Below the pieces are notes generated by a model. That model saw nothing but the letters and a program-made list of their open reading frames with translations, did not search any database and was not told the DNA's origin. A stretch of 64,000 nucleotides of DNA from Blastocatellia bacterium (GTDB lineage: Bacteria; Acidobacteriota; Blastocatellia; UBA7656; JADIYM01), in NCBI GenBank assembly GCA_016705245.1, contig JADIYM010000017.1, forward strand, positions 66,128 through 130,127, written 5' to 3'. Each line of letters begins with the position of its first letter. Positions within the stretch are counted from its first letter, which is position 1. The position numbers were made by a program, and so were the translations under genes. Of this stretch, positions 35,764 to 43,452 are shown piece by piece.

Positions 35764-36411
35764 ATGGAGTTCGAGCTCACGACGACGCACGGCACAACCG
35801 TCTGGCGCGGCGAGGCGCCTTCGCTCGCTGCTGCCGTCGAGGAGGCTGCGCGCGCGGGCGCGTCACTCGACGATCTGGACCTCCACGGGGCGGACCTGCA
35901 CGCGGCGAAGCTGTCCGGCGTGTCGCTTCGCGGAGCGGATCTCTCGTGCGCGGACCTGACCGAGGCTCATTTCGAGGAGGCGTGCCTCTCAGGCGCTCGA
36001 CTCGACCACGCGTGCCTGTTCAAGACGAGGATGAAGCGCGTGTGGCTCGACGGCGCGTGCCTCGACGATGCGGACATGGCGAAGGTGCGGCTCATCGAGG
36101 CGGATCTGACCGGCGCGAGCCTCGCGCGAGCAAACCTGTCGGGCGCTGCGGTAATGTGGGCGGCGCTCACTCGGGCGCATTTCGAGGACGCCGTGCTCGA
36201 CCGGGCGTGCCTTAAGGGCTCGGTGCTCCGCAACGCGGTGTTGCGCGGAGCGTCGCTGCACGCAACCAACCTCCTGACGGCGGATCTCTCGTTTGCCGAC
36301 TTTACGGGAGCGGATCTGGTTGGCGTCGAATGCGTGGGTGCGATCGTGACGGGGGCGATCTTCGACGAAGGCGTCGCTGAGACACTGGAGGGCACGGTAA
36401 CGGAAGCCTGA
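35764..36411 (+). CDS. Pentapeptide-repeat protein
   Basis: Protein of 215 residues that should form a right-handed beta-helix. After about 35 residues, the A(D/N)LxX pattern repeats some 30 times: LDLHGADLHAAKLSGVSLRG, ADLSCADLTEAHFEEACLSG, and so on to DLSFADFTGADL. Cysteine is frequent at the centre of turns (for example HACLFK, GACLDD, RACLKG), which is less usual. It follows the hemerythrin gene by 25 nt and probably shares its transcript. Functions in this family vary; some mimic DNA and protect gyrase. Confidence 0.88.
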   Translation: MEFELTTTHGTTVWRGEAPSLAAAVEEAARAGASLDDLDLHGADLHAAKLSGVSLRGADLSCADLTEAHFEEACLSGARLDHACLFKTRMKRVWLDGACLDDADMAKVRLIEADLTGASLARANLSGAAVMWAALTRAHFEDAVLDRACLKGSVLRNAVLRGASLHATNLLTADLSFADFTGADLVGVECVGAIVTGAIFDEGVAETLEGTVTEA

Positions 36412-36437
36412 TGCGCACGATGCCTGTTGTCCCCGTT

Positions 36438-36830
36438 TTTTGAGCCGCCAGCGGTAGCGAGCGTCCCACGGACGGTCGATCGGATCCGATCAGTTTCGTA
36501 GTTCCGCAACGACGGGTCTGCGGGTTCAGGCACCGTCCGTGGGACGCTCGCTACCGCTCGCGGCTCAAAAAACGGGAGCCCGGCGGAGCGTCCTGCCGGG
36601 TTCATGAGCCGCGAGCGGTAGCGAGCGTCCCACGGACGGTCGATCGGTTCCGATCACTTCCGACTTTCCGCAAAGGCGAGTCCGCGGTTTCCGCCACCGT
36701 CCGCAGGCCGCTCGCTACGGCTCTCGGTTCTGTAACCCGAGGCGTCCCACAGTGCATTGCCTGGATGCATCAGAACCGCGAGCGGTAGCGAGCGGCCTGC
36801 GGACGGCGATCTGGCTCCGGATCCTGTGAC
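36438..36830. repeat. Inverted GCGAGCGGTAGCGAGC repeats
   Basis: Gene-free. One strong hairpin spans about 36438-36576: TTTTTTGAGCCGCCAGCGGT at one end and CCGCTCGCGGCTCAAAAAAC at the other, each followed inward by the complementary GAGCGTCCCACGGACGGT arms. With its T-run it could terminate the hemerythrin-pentapeptide transcript. A second copy begins at 36604 and pairs loosely with arms near 36700-36735. A third lies at 36770-36810. Confidence 0.75.
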
Positions 36831-36837
36831 GCGTCCC

Positions 36838-37558
36838 TCACACGTGCGCGAGGGCGCGCAGGGCGGGAAGGTCGCGGACGAGCAGCATCGACCGTCGGCT
36901 CTCGATGATCTGACGCCGCCGAAGCTGGCCGAGTGCCCTCGTTACCGTCTCGCGCGAGCTCCCGATCAGCTGAGCGAGCTCGTCGTGCGTAAGCAGAAGG
37001 CGGATCCGCACGCCCTCCTGCCACACGTTCGCCGTCAACCGTGCACCGCGCGACGAGCACCCGCGCGAGCCGCTCGAGGGCAGACCCCGACAGCGCGATC
37101 GACCTCACCTGCTCGTGCGCCTCGTGCCACGCACAGCTCAGCAATTTCGCCGCCCGGAAGCAGACTTCGCCGTACGCCGACAGAAACCGCGTGAAGTCCT
37201 CGCGCTTGATGAACTGGAACTGGCACGGCCCGAGCGTCTGCGCCGTCAGCTCGTACGGGCGGCTCGAAATCACGGCGCTCAGCCCGAGCACCTCGCCAGG
37301 CCCCACAACCCGCTCGATGAGCGTCTTGCCGTCGTTCGACCCGGTGAACAGCTTTACGTGCCCGGCGCAGACAATGAAGACGCCGAGCGGCTCCTGTCCC
37401 TCGAGAAAGACGACGACGTCATCCGGAAACACCGTTGTGTATTTGATCTCGTCGAGCTGCTTCAGCGCATCGTCCGGCAGGTCGCAGAAGATCCGCTCGA
37501 AGCGCACGGTACACGTCGCACACGCTTCGGCAATGTCGAGATTGTATTGAACCCTCAC
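36838..37558 (-). CDS. FNR-like iron-sulfur regulator with CRP-type recognition helix (one frameshift)
   Basis: Crp/Fnr-family transcription factor of about 240 residues. Cysteines at 13, 16 and 25 plus C112 (TLGPCQFQF) match the four [4Fe-4S] ligands of FNR in placement, so oxygen or NO sensing is inferred. The cNMP-like beta-barrel (VFLEGQEPLGVFIVCAGHVK) is intact. The helix-turn-helix is LTHDELAQLIGSS then RETVTRALGQLRR. RETxxR equals the CRP reading helix for GTGA, which is the half-site found around this gene. The frame breaks near 37030, just before the DNA-binding domain, and both sides are well conserved. The start GTG overlaps the enoyl-CoA hydratase stop (GTGA). Confidence 0.85.
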
Positions 37559-38382
37559 GGCGCGCCTCGAACAGCGTGCGGATCCGCGCTACGGCCGCCG
37601 CCGTGCCACTTCGGTTGTCGTTTCTCGAGGAAGGCACGCATTCCTTCCTCGCAGTCGGGACATTCCAAAAGCATGTCGGTGCAGATGCCCTCGGCAGTTC
37701 GCAAGGCATCGGCGAGCGGACGCCCGAGTCCCTCGCAAATGGCCCGCTTCAGGCCGCGCAGAACCGGACTGCTCATCGACGCGAGCCGCTCGACGATCCG
37801 GGCGGATTCGTCCGCGAGCGCCTCGTCCGCAACAGCCCGAGTGGCAAGCCCGGCGGCGACCGCTTCCGTCGCCCCGATCGGCTCGCCGAGCATCAGCAAC
37901 TCGAACGTCCTCTTCGGTCCGCACATCCTCGGGAATGTCACTGCCGCCACCGGAGCGATCGCCGCGAGCTTGATCTCGGGCTGGCCGAACCTGGCGCTCT
38001 CAGCGCACACGACGAAATCGCACGACGTCGCGAGCTCGCACCCGCCGCCCAGTGCGACACCGTGCACGATGGCCACCGTCGGTATCTCGACCTCGCCAAG
38101 TATCTCGAGCGTCGCGCCGAACGTGCGGAGCATTTCCTCGGCGCGATCCGGGAGGTGCTCGGCGACCTCGACCCCTGCCGAGAAGACCTTTCCCTCGCCG
38201 GCGATGGTCAGCACACGTGCCGAGTCATCGTTGCGGACCGCTTCGAGGATCGGATTCAGCTCGCGCAGCATTTCGATGTTCAGCACGTTCAGGGGCGGAC
38301 GGTTGAGCGCGATCGACACGACTCCGTCCGACTCACTGACGAGGAGGTGTTTGAAGTGGCCCGTGTTCATCGATGATTCCAT
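37555..38382 (-). CDS. Enoyl-CoA hydratase/isomerase family protein
   Basis: Crotonase-fold enzyme of 275 residues. The oxyanion-hole loops are EGKVFSAGVEVAEH and HGVALGGGCELATSCDFVVC. The N-terminus (IALNRPPLNVLNIEMLRELN) and the length resemble cyclohexa-1,5-dienecarbonyl-CoA hydratase of anaerobic aromatic degradation, but I see no partner genes of that pathway, so a general hydratase is equally possible. It overlaps the regulator gene by 4 nt (GTGA), so enzyme and regulator are made together. Confidence 0.82.
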   Translation of the reverse strand: MESSMNTGHFKHLLVSESDGVVSIALNRPPLNVLNIEMLRELNPILEAVRNDDSARVLTIAGEGKVFSAGVEVAEHLPDRAEEMLRTFGATLEILGEVEIPTVAIVHGVALGGGCELATSCDFVVCAESARFGQPEIKLAAIAPVAAVTFPRMCGPKRTFELLMLGEPIGATEAVAAGLATRAVADEALADESARIVERLASMSSPVLRGLKRAICEGLGRPLADALRTAEGICTDMLLECPDCEEGMRAFLEKRQPKWHGGGRSADPHAVRGAP

Positions 38383-38388
38383 TTCGCA

Positions 38389-38830
38389 TCACGCGTGAAA
38401 GATACTCTCCTGAATCTGCCAACCGCGACTTGGCAGGATCAGTACCGCGAGCGGCGCGTGCCGGCCGAGGAGCGATGACACTCCGGGTGACCCGCCGCGG
38501 CTGCTGACGAACTGGAGGATGGGCGGCGAGAGGTACTTCGGCATCCACGCGTCGACACCGAACCAGACGTTGTCCCACTTGTAGCAGACCGAGATGAGCT
38601 CCTCGACCCAGGGCCAGCCCGTATGCGACGCGAGAATCCGCAGCTCGGGGAAGTCGCACGCGACGCGGTCGAGGTAGATGGGAAGGCCGCAGTCGCTCGG
38701 CATGGTCTCGAGAACGTGGCCGACCTGGACCGAGACCGGTACGTCGAGCTCGACGCACTTCGCGTAGAGCGGGTACATCTTCCGGTCCGTCAGCGGAATG
38801 TCGAAGCCGTAGATGGGTGACAGACACGGT
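38389..38830 (-). pseudogene. Remnant of an amidohydrolase
   Basis: Only the middle of an amidohydrolase-2 (TIM-barrel) protein remains: FDIPLTDRKMYPLYAKCVEL, DVPVSVQVGHVLETMPSDCG, LPIYLDRVACDFPELRILAS, then HTGWPWVEELISVCYKWDN. It breaks off near SPPILQFVSSRG. The N-terminal metal ligands and the C-terminal aspartate are missing. The C-terminal side is replaced by sequence containing a GCGAGCGG-type repeat (about 38440-38460). Two operator-like palindromes stand about 70 nt upstream, so it may once have been regulated. Confidence 0.72.
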
Positions 38831-38898
38831 GTGTTCTTCCTGTTCGACGAGTGTGGCGAGGCAGACGCGACTCTAGGTGACGCGTGTCCGCTGGTGCA

Positions 38899-38934
38899 GT
38901 GACCATGGTCACGGACCAACGTGACGCGCGTCAC
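38899..38934. promoter_or_regulatory. Two tandem GTGAC-N4-GTCAC palindromes
   Basis: GTGACCATGGTCAC (38899-38912) and GTGACGCGCGTCAC (38921-38934) are both perfect. Their centres are 22 bp apart, two helical turns, so bound dimers would face the same side. No good -10 box is in register on either strand. The nearest target is the amidohydrolase remnant on the minus strand. Confidence 0.55.
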
Positions 38935-38936
38935 AA

Positions 38937-38992
38937 TTGCGCCGAGGCCGTCCGGTGCCCTCCAATTAGTTGCGCCGAGGCCGTCTGGTGCC
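38937..38992. repeat. 33-bp direct repeat
   Basis: TTGCGCCGAGGCCGTCCGGT occurs at 38937 and again, with one change, at 38970. It adjoins the tandem operators. Its role is unknown. Confidence 0.6.
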
Positions 38993-39032
38993 ATCCTGGG
39001 ACCCGGCTTGGGGGCTCACTAACGGATACCCC

Positions 39033-39968
39033 TCAGGAGGCCCGTGTTTCCGCATTGACCGCGTGGGAGTAGGCTTCGCGACGCGATTGCGAAGGCGCTG
39101 CCCGACGGAACATGCGGTTGATGCCGTACCACTGGCCGGGATCCTGAAGCACTGCGGCTTCGAGTGGCTTCAGCATCGCCTCGGCGATCTCGGCGGCGGT
39201 TCTATCCGGCGGCACCGACGCCACCGCCTCGAGCCGCACGCGGAAGCGCAGCGCCTGCTCGGAGAGGACCACTCCGGCAACGGCTGCGGCACCCGTCAAC
39301 TGGACGAGGCGGGGTATCGCGTCGGGAATCGAAAGCTCGCGGCCGAGAAACCTGGCGTTGCAGCGCCGGATCGCGATGCCGCCGTCGGGCAATACGAAAA
39401 CGAGCCGGTTGCGCGCAAGGGCGCGCACCGTCCGCAGTGCGCACGCGGCGTCTCGGGCTTCGATGAACTCGACGTCGCGCGCCATCGCCGAGCCGCTGCC
39501 GCCGCCCTCGAAGAGGGACCGCGTCATGCCGGCGTGGATCACGGTGCACGGATAGCCGAGCAGCGGAAAGAGGCGCGGGCCAAGCAGAGGCCGGCCGAAG
39601 TGCAGGGTGAGCACGACGCAGCCCCTGCCGCCCGCGAGCGCACCGTCGATGGTAGAGCGCGCCGACGCGATGTCTTCGCGATCGACGAGGCCGAGCACCT
39701 CGTGGTCTGAGAGCCTTGCCAGCACGATCTTGTCGAGCGCGACCCACGCGCGGTGGATCTGTTGGCGTCGCACCACGCCGGCGATCCACTCGCGCGAGCG
39801 ATCGGGAAAGACGGACTCAGTGTCGGCGGCGAGGCGCTGCCCCTTCCTTCGAAGCACGACTGGAGCGAGCTGCGACGCGAGTCCATACGCCGCCTGCCGC
39901 GGCGCCGTGTTCGCGACGAGCTCGAGGACGAGGCGCGAGACACGGTTCAGCGACTGGTAAAGGCTCAC
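39033..39968 (-). CDS. Lysophospholipid/lipid A-type acyltransferase
   Basis: LPLAT-family acyltransferase of about 311 residues, similar in layout to LpxL/HtrB. The N-terminus is amphipathic (VLELVANTAPRQAAYGLASQ). The catalytic region is VVLTLHFGRPLLGPRLFPLL, with His as base, and FVLPDGGIAIRR corresponds to the second conserved block. The C-terminal PGQWYGINRMFRR matches the PxQWxW motif of late acyltransferases. GTG 39968 is chosen for the AAGGAG just upstream. It probably acylates a lipid in the inner membrane, for lipid A or another glycolipid. Confidence 0.72.
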   Translation of the reverse strand: MSLYQSLNRVSRLVLELVANTAPRQAAYGLASQLAPVVLRRKGQRLAADTESVFPDRSREWIAGVVRRQQIHRAWVALDKIVLARLSDHEVLGLVDREDIASARSTIDGALAGGRGCVVLTLHFGRPLLGPRLFPLLGYPCTVIHAGMTRSLFEGGGSGSAMARDVEFIEARDAACALRTVRALARNRLVFVLPDGGIAIRRCNARFLGRELSIPDAIPRLVQLTGAAAVAGVVLSEQALRFRVRLEAVASVPPDRTAAEIAEAMLKPLEAAVLQDPGQWYGINRMFRRAAPSQSRREAYSHAVNAETRAS

Positions 39969-40152
39969 GCTGCTCCTTCGACGGACGCATCTGGGTCCCA
40001 GTGACACGACAGAGCGGGAGTCCTCGACAATGCGTTCGGTTTAGCCTGACGACCTGATGGAGAACTCGAACGTCGGACATCGTAGGGCGTCGGTCGCCGC
40101 GCCGTCTGTGACGCGTCAGCAATAGGCGCGGCGACCGACGCTCGAGCCGCCC

Positions 40153-40194
40153 GTGACCTTTGTCATTGACCGGCCATTAATGACGCCATAGGGT
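40153..40194 (+). promoter_or_regulatory. Candidate class II activator promoter of second hemerythrin gene
   Basis: GTGACCTTTGTCAT (40153-40166; one mismatch) is followed after exactly 22 nt by TAGGGT (40189-40194). The inferred start, near 40201, leaves a 5' leader of about 92 nt before ATG 40293. The -10 box and spacing copy those at 35189. Confidence 0.63.
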
Positions 40195-40292
40195 GTCGAG
40201 GCGGCGGATGGGGTCCCGAAGTCCTTGAATCAAGGGGCTTCAGGTGACATATCATCGAGCGCCGGAATCGAAGCGCCACGAGGAGAAGTCTG

Positions 40293-40862
40293 ATGTTACA
40301 GATCGGTCGGCCATCGCAAGGCAGAGTGGCGCACGCTCCGGACTTCAGTGATCCGCTCGGGCTTCTCGTGCACTGTCATGTGAAGATCGAGCTCCAGCTC
40401 GAATCGCTCGAGCGGGCGGTGAGAATGCTCGCTTACGACGACGGCGAAGCGACTCCGTTCGCGATGGCGATCATAGCGGCGGCCCGCGCGCACTTCAGCG
40501 GGCCCGCCGTCCGGCACACGGCCGACGAGGAGGCCTCGCTCTTTCCGCGGCTTCGCCGATTTGCGTCAGACTCGGAAAACGGACTGCTCGCGGCCCTGAA
40601 GGAGCTGGAGGGCCAGCATCAGGACCTCGACGTCGTGCACGCGCGATTCGACGAGCTTATCGACATCGCGGGGCCGGAACCCGGGCTGGGGCAGATCGAC
40701 GTCGACGAGCTCGAGCTGACGGTGGGTGAGATGCTCGGGATCTACCGACCGCATATCCAGATGGAGAACGAGATCGTCTATCCCGAGGCCGCCCGCATCC
40801 TGTCGCCGGACGAGCTGCTCGCCGTCGGACAGGAGATGCGCGCCCGCCGTGGACTGGCATAA
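40293..40862 (+). CDS. Hemerythrin-domain protein
   Basis: Second di-iron four-helix protein, 189 residues. Ligand motifs are LLVHCHVKIELQLESL, VRHTADEEASLFPRL, LEGQHQDLDVVHARFDEL and YRPHIQMENEIVYPEA. Sequence similarity to the one at 35238 is low outside these motifs, so it is not a recent duplicate. It has its own operator-promoter pair with the same geometry. Its likely role is O2/NO binding or protection of iron-sulfur proteins. A long hairpin follows and probably terminates the transcript. Confidence 0.87.
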   Translation: MLQIGRPSQGRVAHAPDFSDPLGLLVHCHVKIELQLESLERAVRMLAYDDGEATPFAMAIIAAARAHFSGPAVRHTADEEASLFPRLRRFASDSENGLLAALKELEGQHQDLDVVHARFDELIDIAGPEPGLGQIDVDELELTVGEMLGIYRPHIQMENEIVYPEAARILSPDELLAVGQEMRARRGLA

Positions 40863-40884
40863 GGATCGGACGGTCAGTTGCTCT

Positions 40885-40998
40885 TTTGCGACTTTGCGTC
40901 TTCCTTTGCGCCTTTGCGCCTTTGCGAGAAACTCTTCAAGCCGTCGAAGAAGTTCTCGCAAAGGCGCAAAGGCGCAAAGGAAGACGCAAAGACGCAAG
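40885..40998. repeat. Long TTTGCGCC hairpin
   Basis: TGCGACTTTGCGTCTTCCTT and following TTTGCGCC units pair with the matching GGCGCAAA units to the right, giving a stem of about 45 bp around a loop near TTCAAGCCGTCGAA. It lies between convergent hemerythrin and tryptophanase genes. A half copy is at about 55193-55240, upstream of the MddA-like gene. Confidence 0.85.
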
Positions 40999-41029
40999 CG
41001 GACCTTGATCGAGACTGGCCCACTTCCCC

Positions 41030-42403
41030 TCAGCAGTGCTCGAAGCGCGCCGAGAAGTGGCGCAGGAACGGCGCCTGCTCGACGATCCTGAATCCCCGGA
41101 TCGACTCACGCCGCTCGAACACCTCGAGCATCGCCTCGATCACATAGTCGATGTGGCTCTGCGAATACGCCCTTCTCGGTATCGCCAGCCGCACGAGCTC
41201 GTTCGGCGCCGGCAGTTCCGCACCGGTGATCGGGTCGTGGCGCGCGAACATCACCGAGCCGATTTCGACCGTCCGGATGCCCGCCTCGCGGTACAACTCG
41301 ACCGAAAGTGCCTGCGCGGGATATTCGAGTCTCGGAATGTGCGGCAGCATCGTCGCCGCGTCGACGTAGATCGCGTGCCCGCCCGGCGGCTGCACTATCG
41401 GGACGCCGGCCTTCGAGATGTGGTCGCCGAGGTACGCCGTCGAAGCCGCGCGATACGCGAGGTAGTCCTCGTGCAGCGCCTCCTGCAGGCCGACGGCGAT
41501 CGCGTCGAGATCGCGTCCGGCGAGTCCGCCGTAGGTCGGAAAGCCCTCGGTCAGGATGAGCAGGTCTTTCTCCTGCCGTGCCAGGACGTCGTCGTTCGTG
41601 CAGAGAAATCCGCCGATGTTCGCGAGTCCGTCCTTTTTCGCCGACATCGTGCAGCCGTCGGCTAGCGCGAAGAGCTCCTGCGCAATCGACTTCACCGAGC
41701 GGTCGGAGTACCCGGGCTCGCGCGCGCGGATGAACCAGGCGTTTTCGGCGAACCGGCACGCGTCTATGTAGAGCGGAATGTCATGTTTCGCGCAGATCGC
41801 CTTCACGGCGCGGACGTTTGCCATCGACACGGGCTGCCCGCCGCCGGAGTTGTTCGTGATCGTGATCATCACGAGCGGAATCCGCCCGGCGCCGTGGCGC
41901 ACGATGAGCGCCTCGAGCGCTTCGAGGTCCATGTTGCCCTTGAACGGATGGTGCTCGGCGAGGACGTGGCCTTCGGCGCACGGGATGTCGACGGCTTCTG
42001 CGCCGACGTATTCGAGGTTCGCGCGCGTGGTGTCGAAGTGGGTGTTGTTGGGCACGACGTGCCCCTTGTGGCAGAGCGTCGAGAAGAGGATGCGCTCGGC
42101 GGCACGGCCCTGGTGCGTCGGAATGATGTGCTTGAAGCCGAAGATGTCGCGGACGCTTTCTTCGAAGCGGTCGAAGCTCGGACTGCCGGCATAGGATTCG
42201 TCGCCGCGCATGATGGCGGCCCACTGTTCGGCGCTCATCGCCGACGTGCCCGAGTCGGTCAGCAGGTCGATGATGACGTCGCGCGAGTGCAGCTTGAAGA
42301 GGTTGTAGCCGGCTTCGACGAGCGCCGCCTCACGCTCCTCGGGGGAGGTGAGGCGGATGGGCTCGACGACTTTGACGCGGAAGGGCTCGATGATCGTGCG
42401 CAT
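41030..42403 (-). CDS. tnaA: Tryptophanase
   Basis: PLP enzyme (457 aa) that splits tryptophan into indole, pyruvate and ammonia. It differs from the TPL at 23485 at both diagnostic places: HFDTT carries the Asp of tryptophanases, and TVEIGSVMFARHDP has Ile where TPL has Arg. The PLP lysine is in MSAKKDGLANIGG. The gene is intact. ATG 42403 is preferred. The palindrome at 42439 is centred 41.5 nt from position 42404, again implying a start at or next to the initiation codon. Control by the nearby FNR-like regulator would restrict indole production to low oxygen. Confidence 0.87.
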   Translation of the reverse strand: MRTIIEPFRVKVVEPIRLTSPEEREAALVEAGYNLFKLHSRDVIIDLLTDSGTSAMSAEQWAAIMRGDESYAGSPSFDRFEESVRDIFGFKHIIPTHQGRAAERILFSTLCHKGHVVPNNTHFDTTRANLEYVGAEAVDIPCAEGHVLAEHHPFKGNMDLEALEALIVRHGAGRIPLVMITITNNSGGGQPVSMANVRAVKAICAKHDIPLYIDACRFAENAWFIRAREPGYSDRSVKSIAQELFALADGCTMSAKKDGLANIGGFLCTNDDVLARQEKDLLILTEGFPTYGGLAGRDLDAIAVGLQEALHEDYLAYRAASTAYLGDHISKAGVPIVQPPGGHAIYVDAATMLPHIPRLEYPAQALSVELYREAGIRTVEIGSVMFARHDPITGAELPAPNELVRLAIPRRAYSQSHIDYVIEAMLEVFERRESIRGFRIVEQAPFLRHFSARFEHC

Positions 42404-42438
42404 GCAGTCAATCTGCACGATCGGGCCGTCCGGTGTCG

Positions 42439-42452
42439 ATGACGAACGTCAC
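42439..42452 (-). promoter_or_regulatory. Candidate Crp/Fnr operator upstream of tryptophanase
   Basis: Read toward the gene: GTGACGTTCGTCAT, one mismatch to the palindrome. Position relative to ATG 42403 matches the other sites, but the hexamer in -10 register (GCAGAT) is poor. Confidence 0.5.
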
Positions 42453-42500
42453 ATGTCCACACGCCGCGACATCAACGCGCCCGATCGAAGTCGGGGCGAG

Positions 42501-43193
42501 TCACGGCAAATAGATCGTCCTGACGCCATACGGTTCCGCGACCTTCACAGGAACGACCGATCCATCCGGCGTCTCCGCGTCAATGTAATCACCAAATGCC
42601 GCCTTGACCTGCTCGCTCGACAGCGACGATTTCGTCGATCCAGATCGGACCACCGCGTAGTCGGTCCACCACCAATTCGTATGATTCGGTCTATAGCTCG
42701 CGTTCTTCACGGCGGTCAGCTGTACTGGAACCAGCCAGACTTTCTCTCCTGAGTACGTGGTCGGGATCGGAACGCGCACGTCCGCGTCGACGTCAAAGAT
42801 TGCTCCAGGTTCGTTCGCATTCAAACTTTTGCGTTGCTCGACGATCGCCGGTTCGGCCCGGGCGATGGCCGCCGACTCGAACTGCTTTGCGACGATCGCG
42901 TCCGAAATGTCAGGCGCGGGACCTCGTTCAGTCGGCACTTCATTCTGCGGGGTGACGCTCGCGGTCGTACCGCCTGGTTGAGACGAGTACCTGGCTCCGA
43001 CGACTAACAGCCCGCCGAAGGCCATCAGAAATGCAATTCCTATGACCCAGAGCTTCACCGAAGAATGCGGAACTGTCTCAGCAACTGGCTGCATCTCGGT
43101 GCGCATTGCCATCGTCGCTGTTCCGCATCGGCGGCAGATCGTCGTTCCGACCTGATCAATGAGTCCGCATTGGGTGCACCTCACCGTGCCCAC
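42501..43193 (-). CDS. Zinc-ribbon single-span membrane protein
   Basis: Protein of about 230 residues. GTG 43193 follows AGGAGG. The N-terminus has two cysteine pairs, VRCTQCGLIDQVG and TICRRCGTA, forming a zinc ribbon. A membrane span (KLWVIGIAFLMAFGGLLVVG) comes next. The C-terminal, probably outside, domain ends EPYGVRTIYLP and includes WWWTDYAVVRSGSTKSSLSS. Zinc-ribbon plus membrane layouts recur in this window at 44352, 60294 and 61035. Function not recognised. Confidence 0.65.
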   Translation of the reverse strand: MGTVRCTQCGLIDQVGTTICRRCGTATMAMRTEMQPVAETVPHSSVKLWVIGIAFLMAFGGLLVVGARYSSQPGGTTASVTPQNEVPTERGPAPDISDAIVAKQFESAAIARAEPAIVEQRKSLNANEPGAIFDVDADVRVPIPTTYSGEKVWLVPVQLTAVKNASYRPNHTNWWWTDYAVVRSGSTKSSLSSEQVKAAFGDYIDAETPDGSVVPVKVAEPYGVRTIYLP

Positions 43194-43452
43194 ATCGGTA
43201 GCCCTCCTGCGAATGGGTCGCTGGATGATAACCGCTATCGAGTGCGTCGTCACCAAACCAGGCGGTTTCAGCAAGGAGGTCCGGGCGGGCGTTTGGTGCA
43301 CCGGGCGGCCGCTGACCAAACGTGACTACCGTGGGATTCGAACATCGTCAGTGTCGGAATCCGGCCAGGCGCATATCGTGATTTCAACTTGCGATGCCCA
43401 GCAGATAGATTAGGCTCAGCTGGATAATGAATGACATTCCGAGGAATGGCGC
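43194..43452. promoter_or_regulatory. Divergent gap between zinc-ribbon and lipoprotein genes
   Basis: Should contain two divergent promoters. No operator resembling the GTGAC palindrome and no repeat family was seen. Confidence 0.35.

Noticed and set aside
35238..36411. Hemerythrin plus pentapeptide genes as a fluoroquinolone-type resistance unit
   Set aside because: Pentapeptide proteins vary widely and the cysteine pattern does not resemble Qnr proteins; the promoter points to oxygen/NO control instead.
38390..38410. TCACGCGTGA near the enoyl-CoA hydratase start as autoregulatory site
   Set aside because: Half-sites face outward with no spacer, unlike the six consistent sites.
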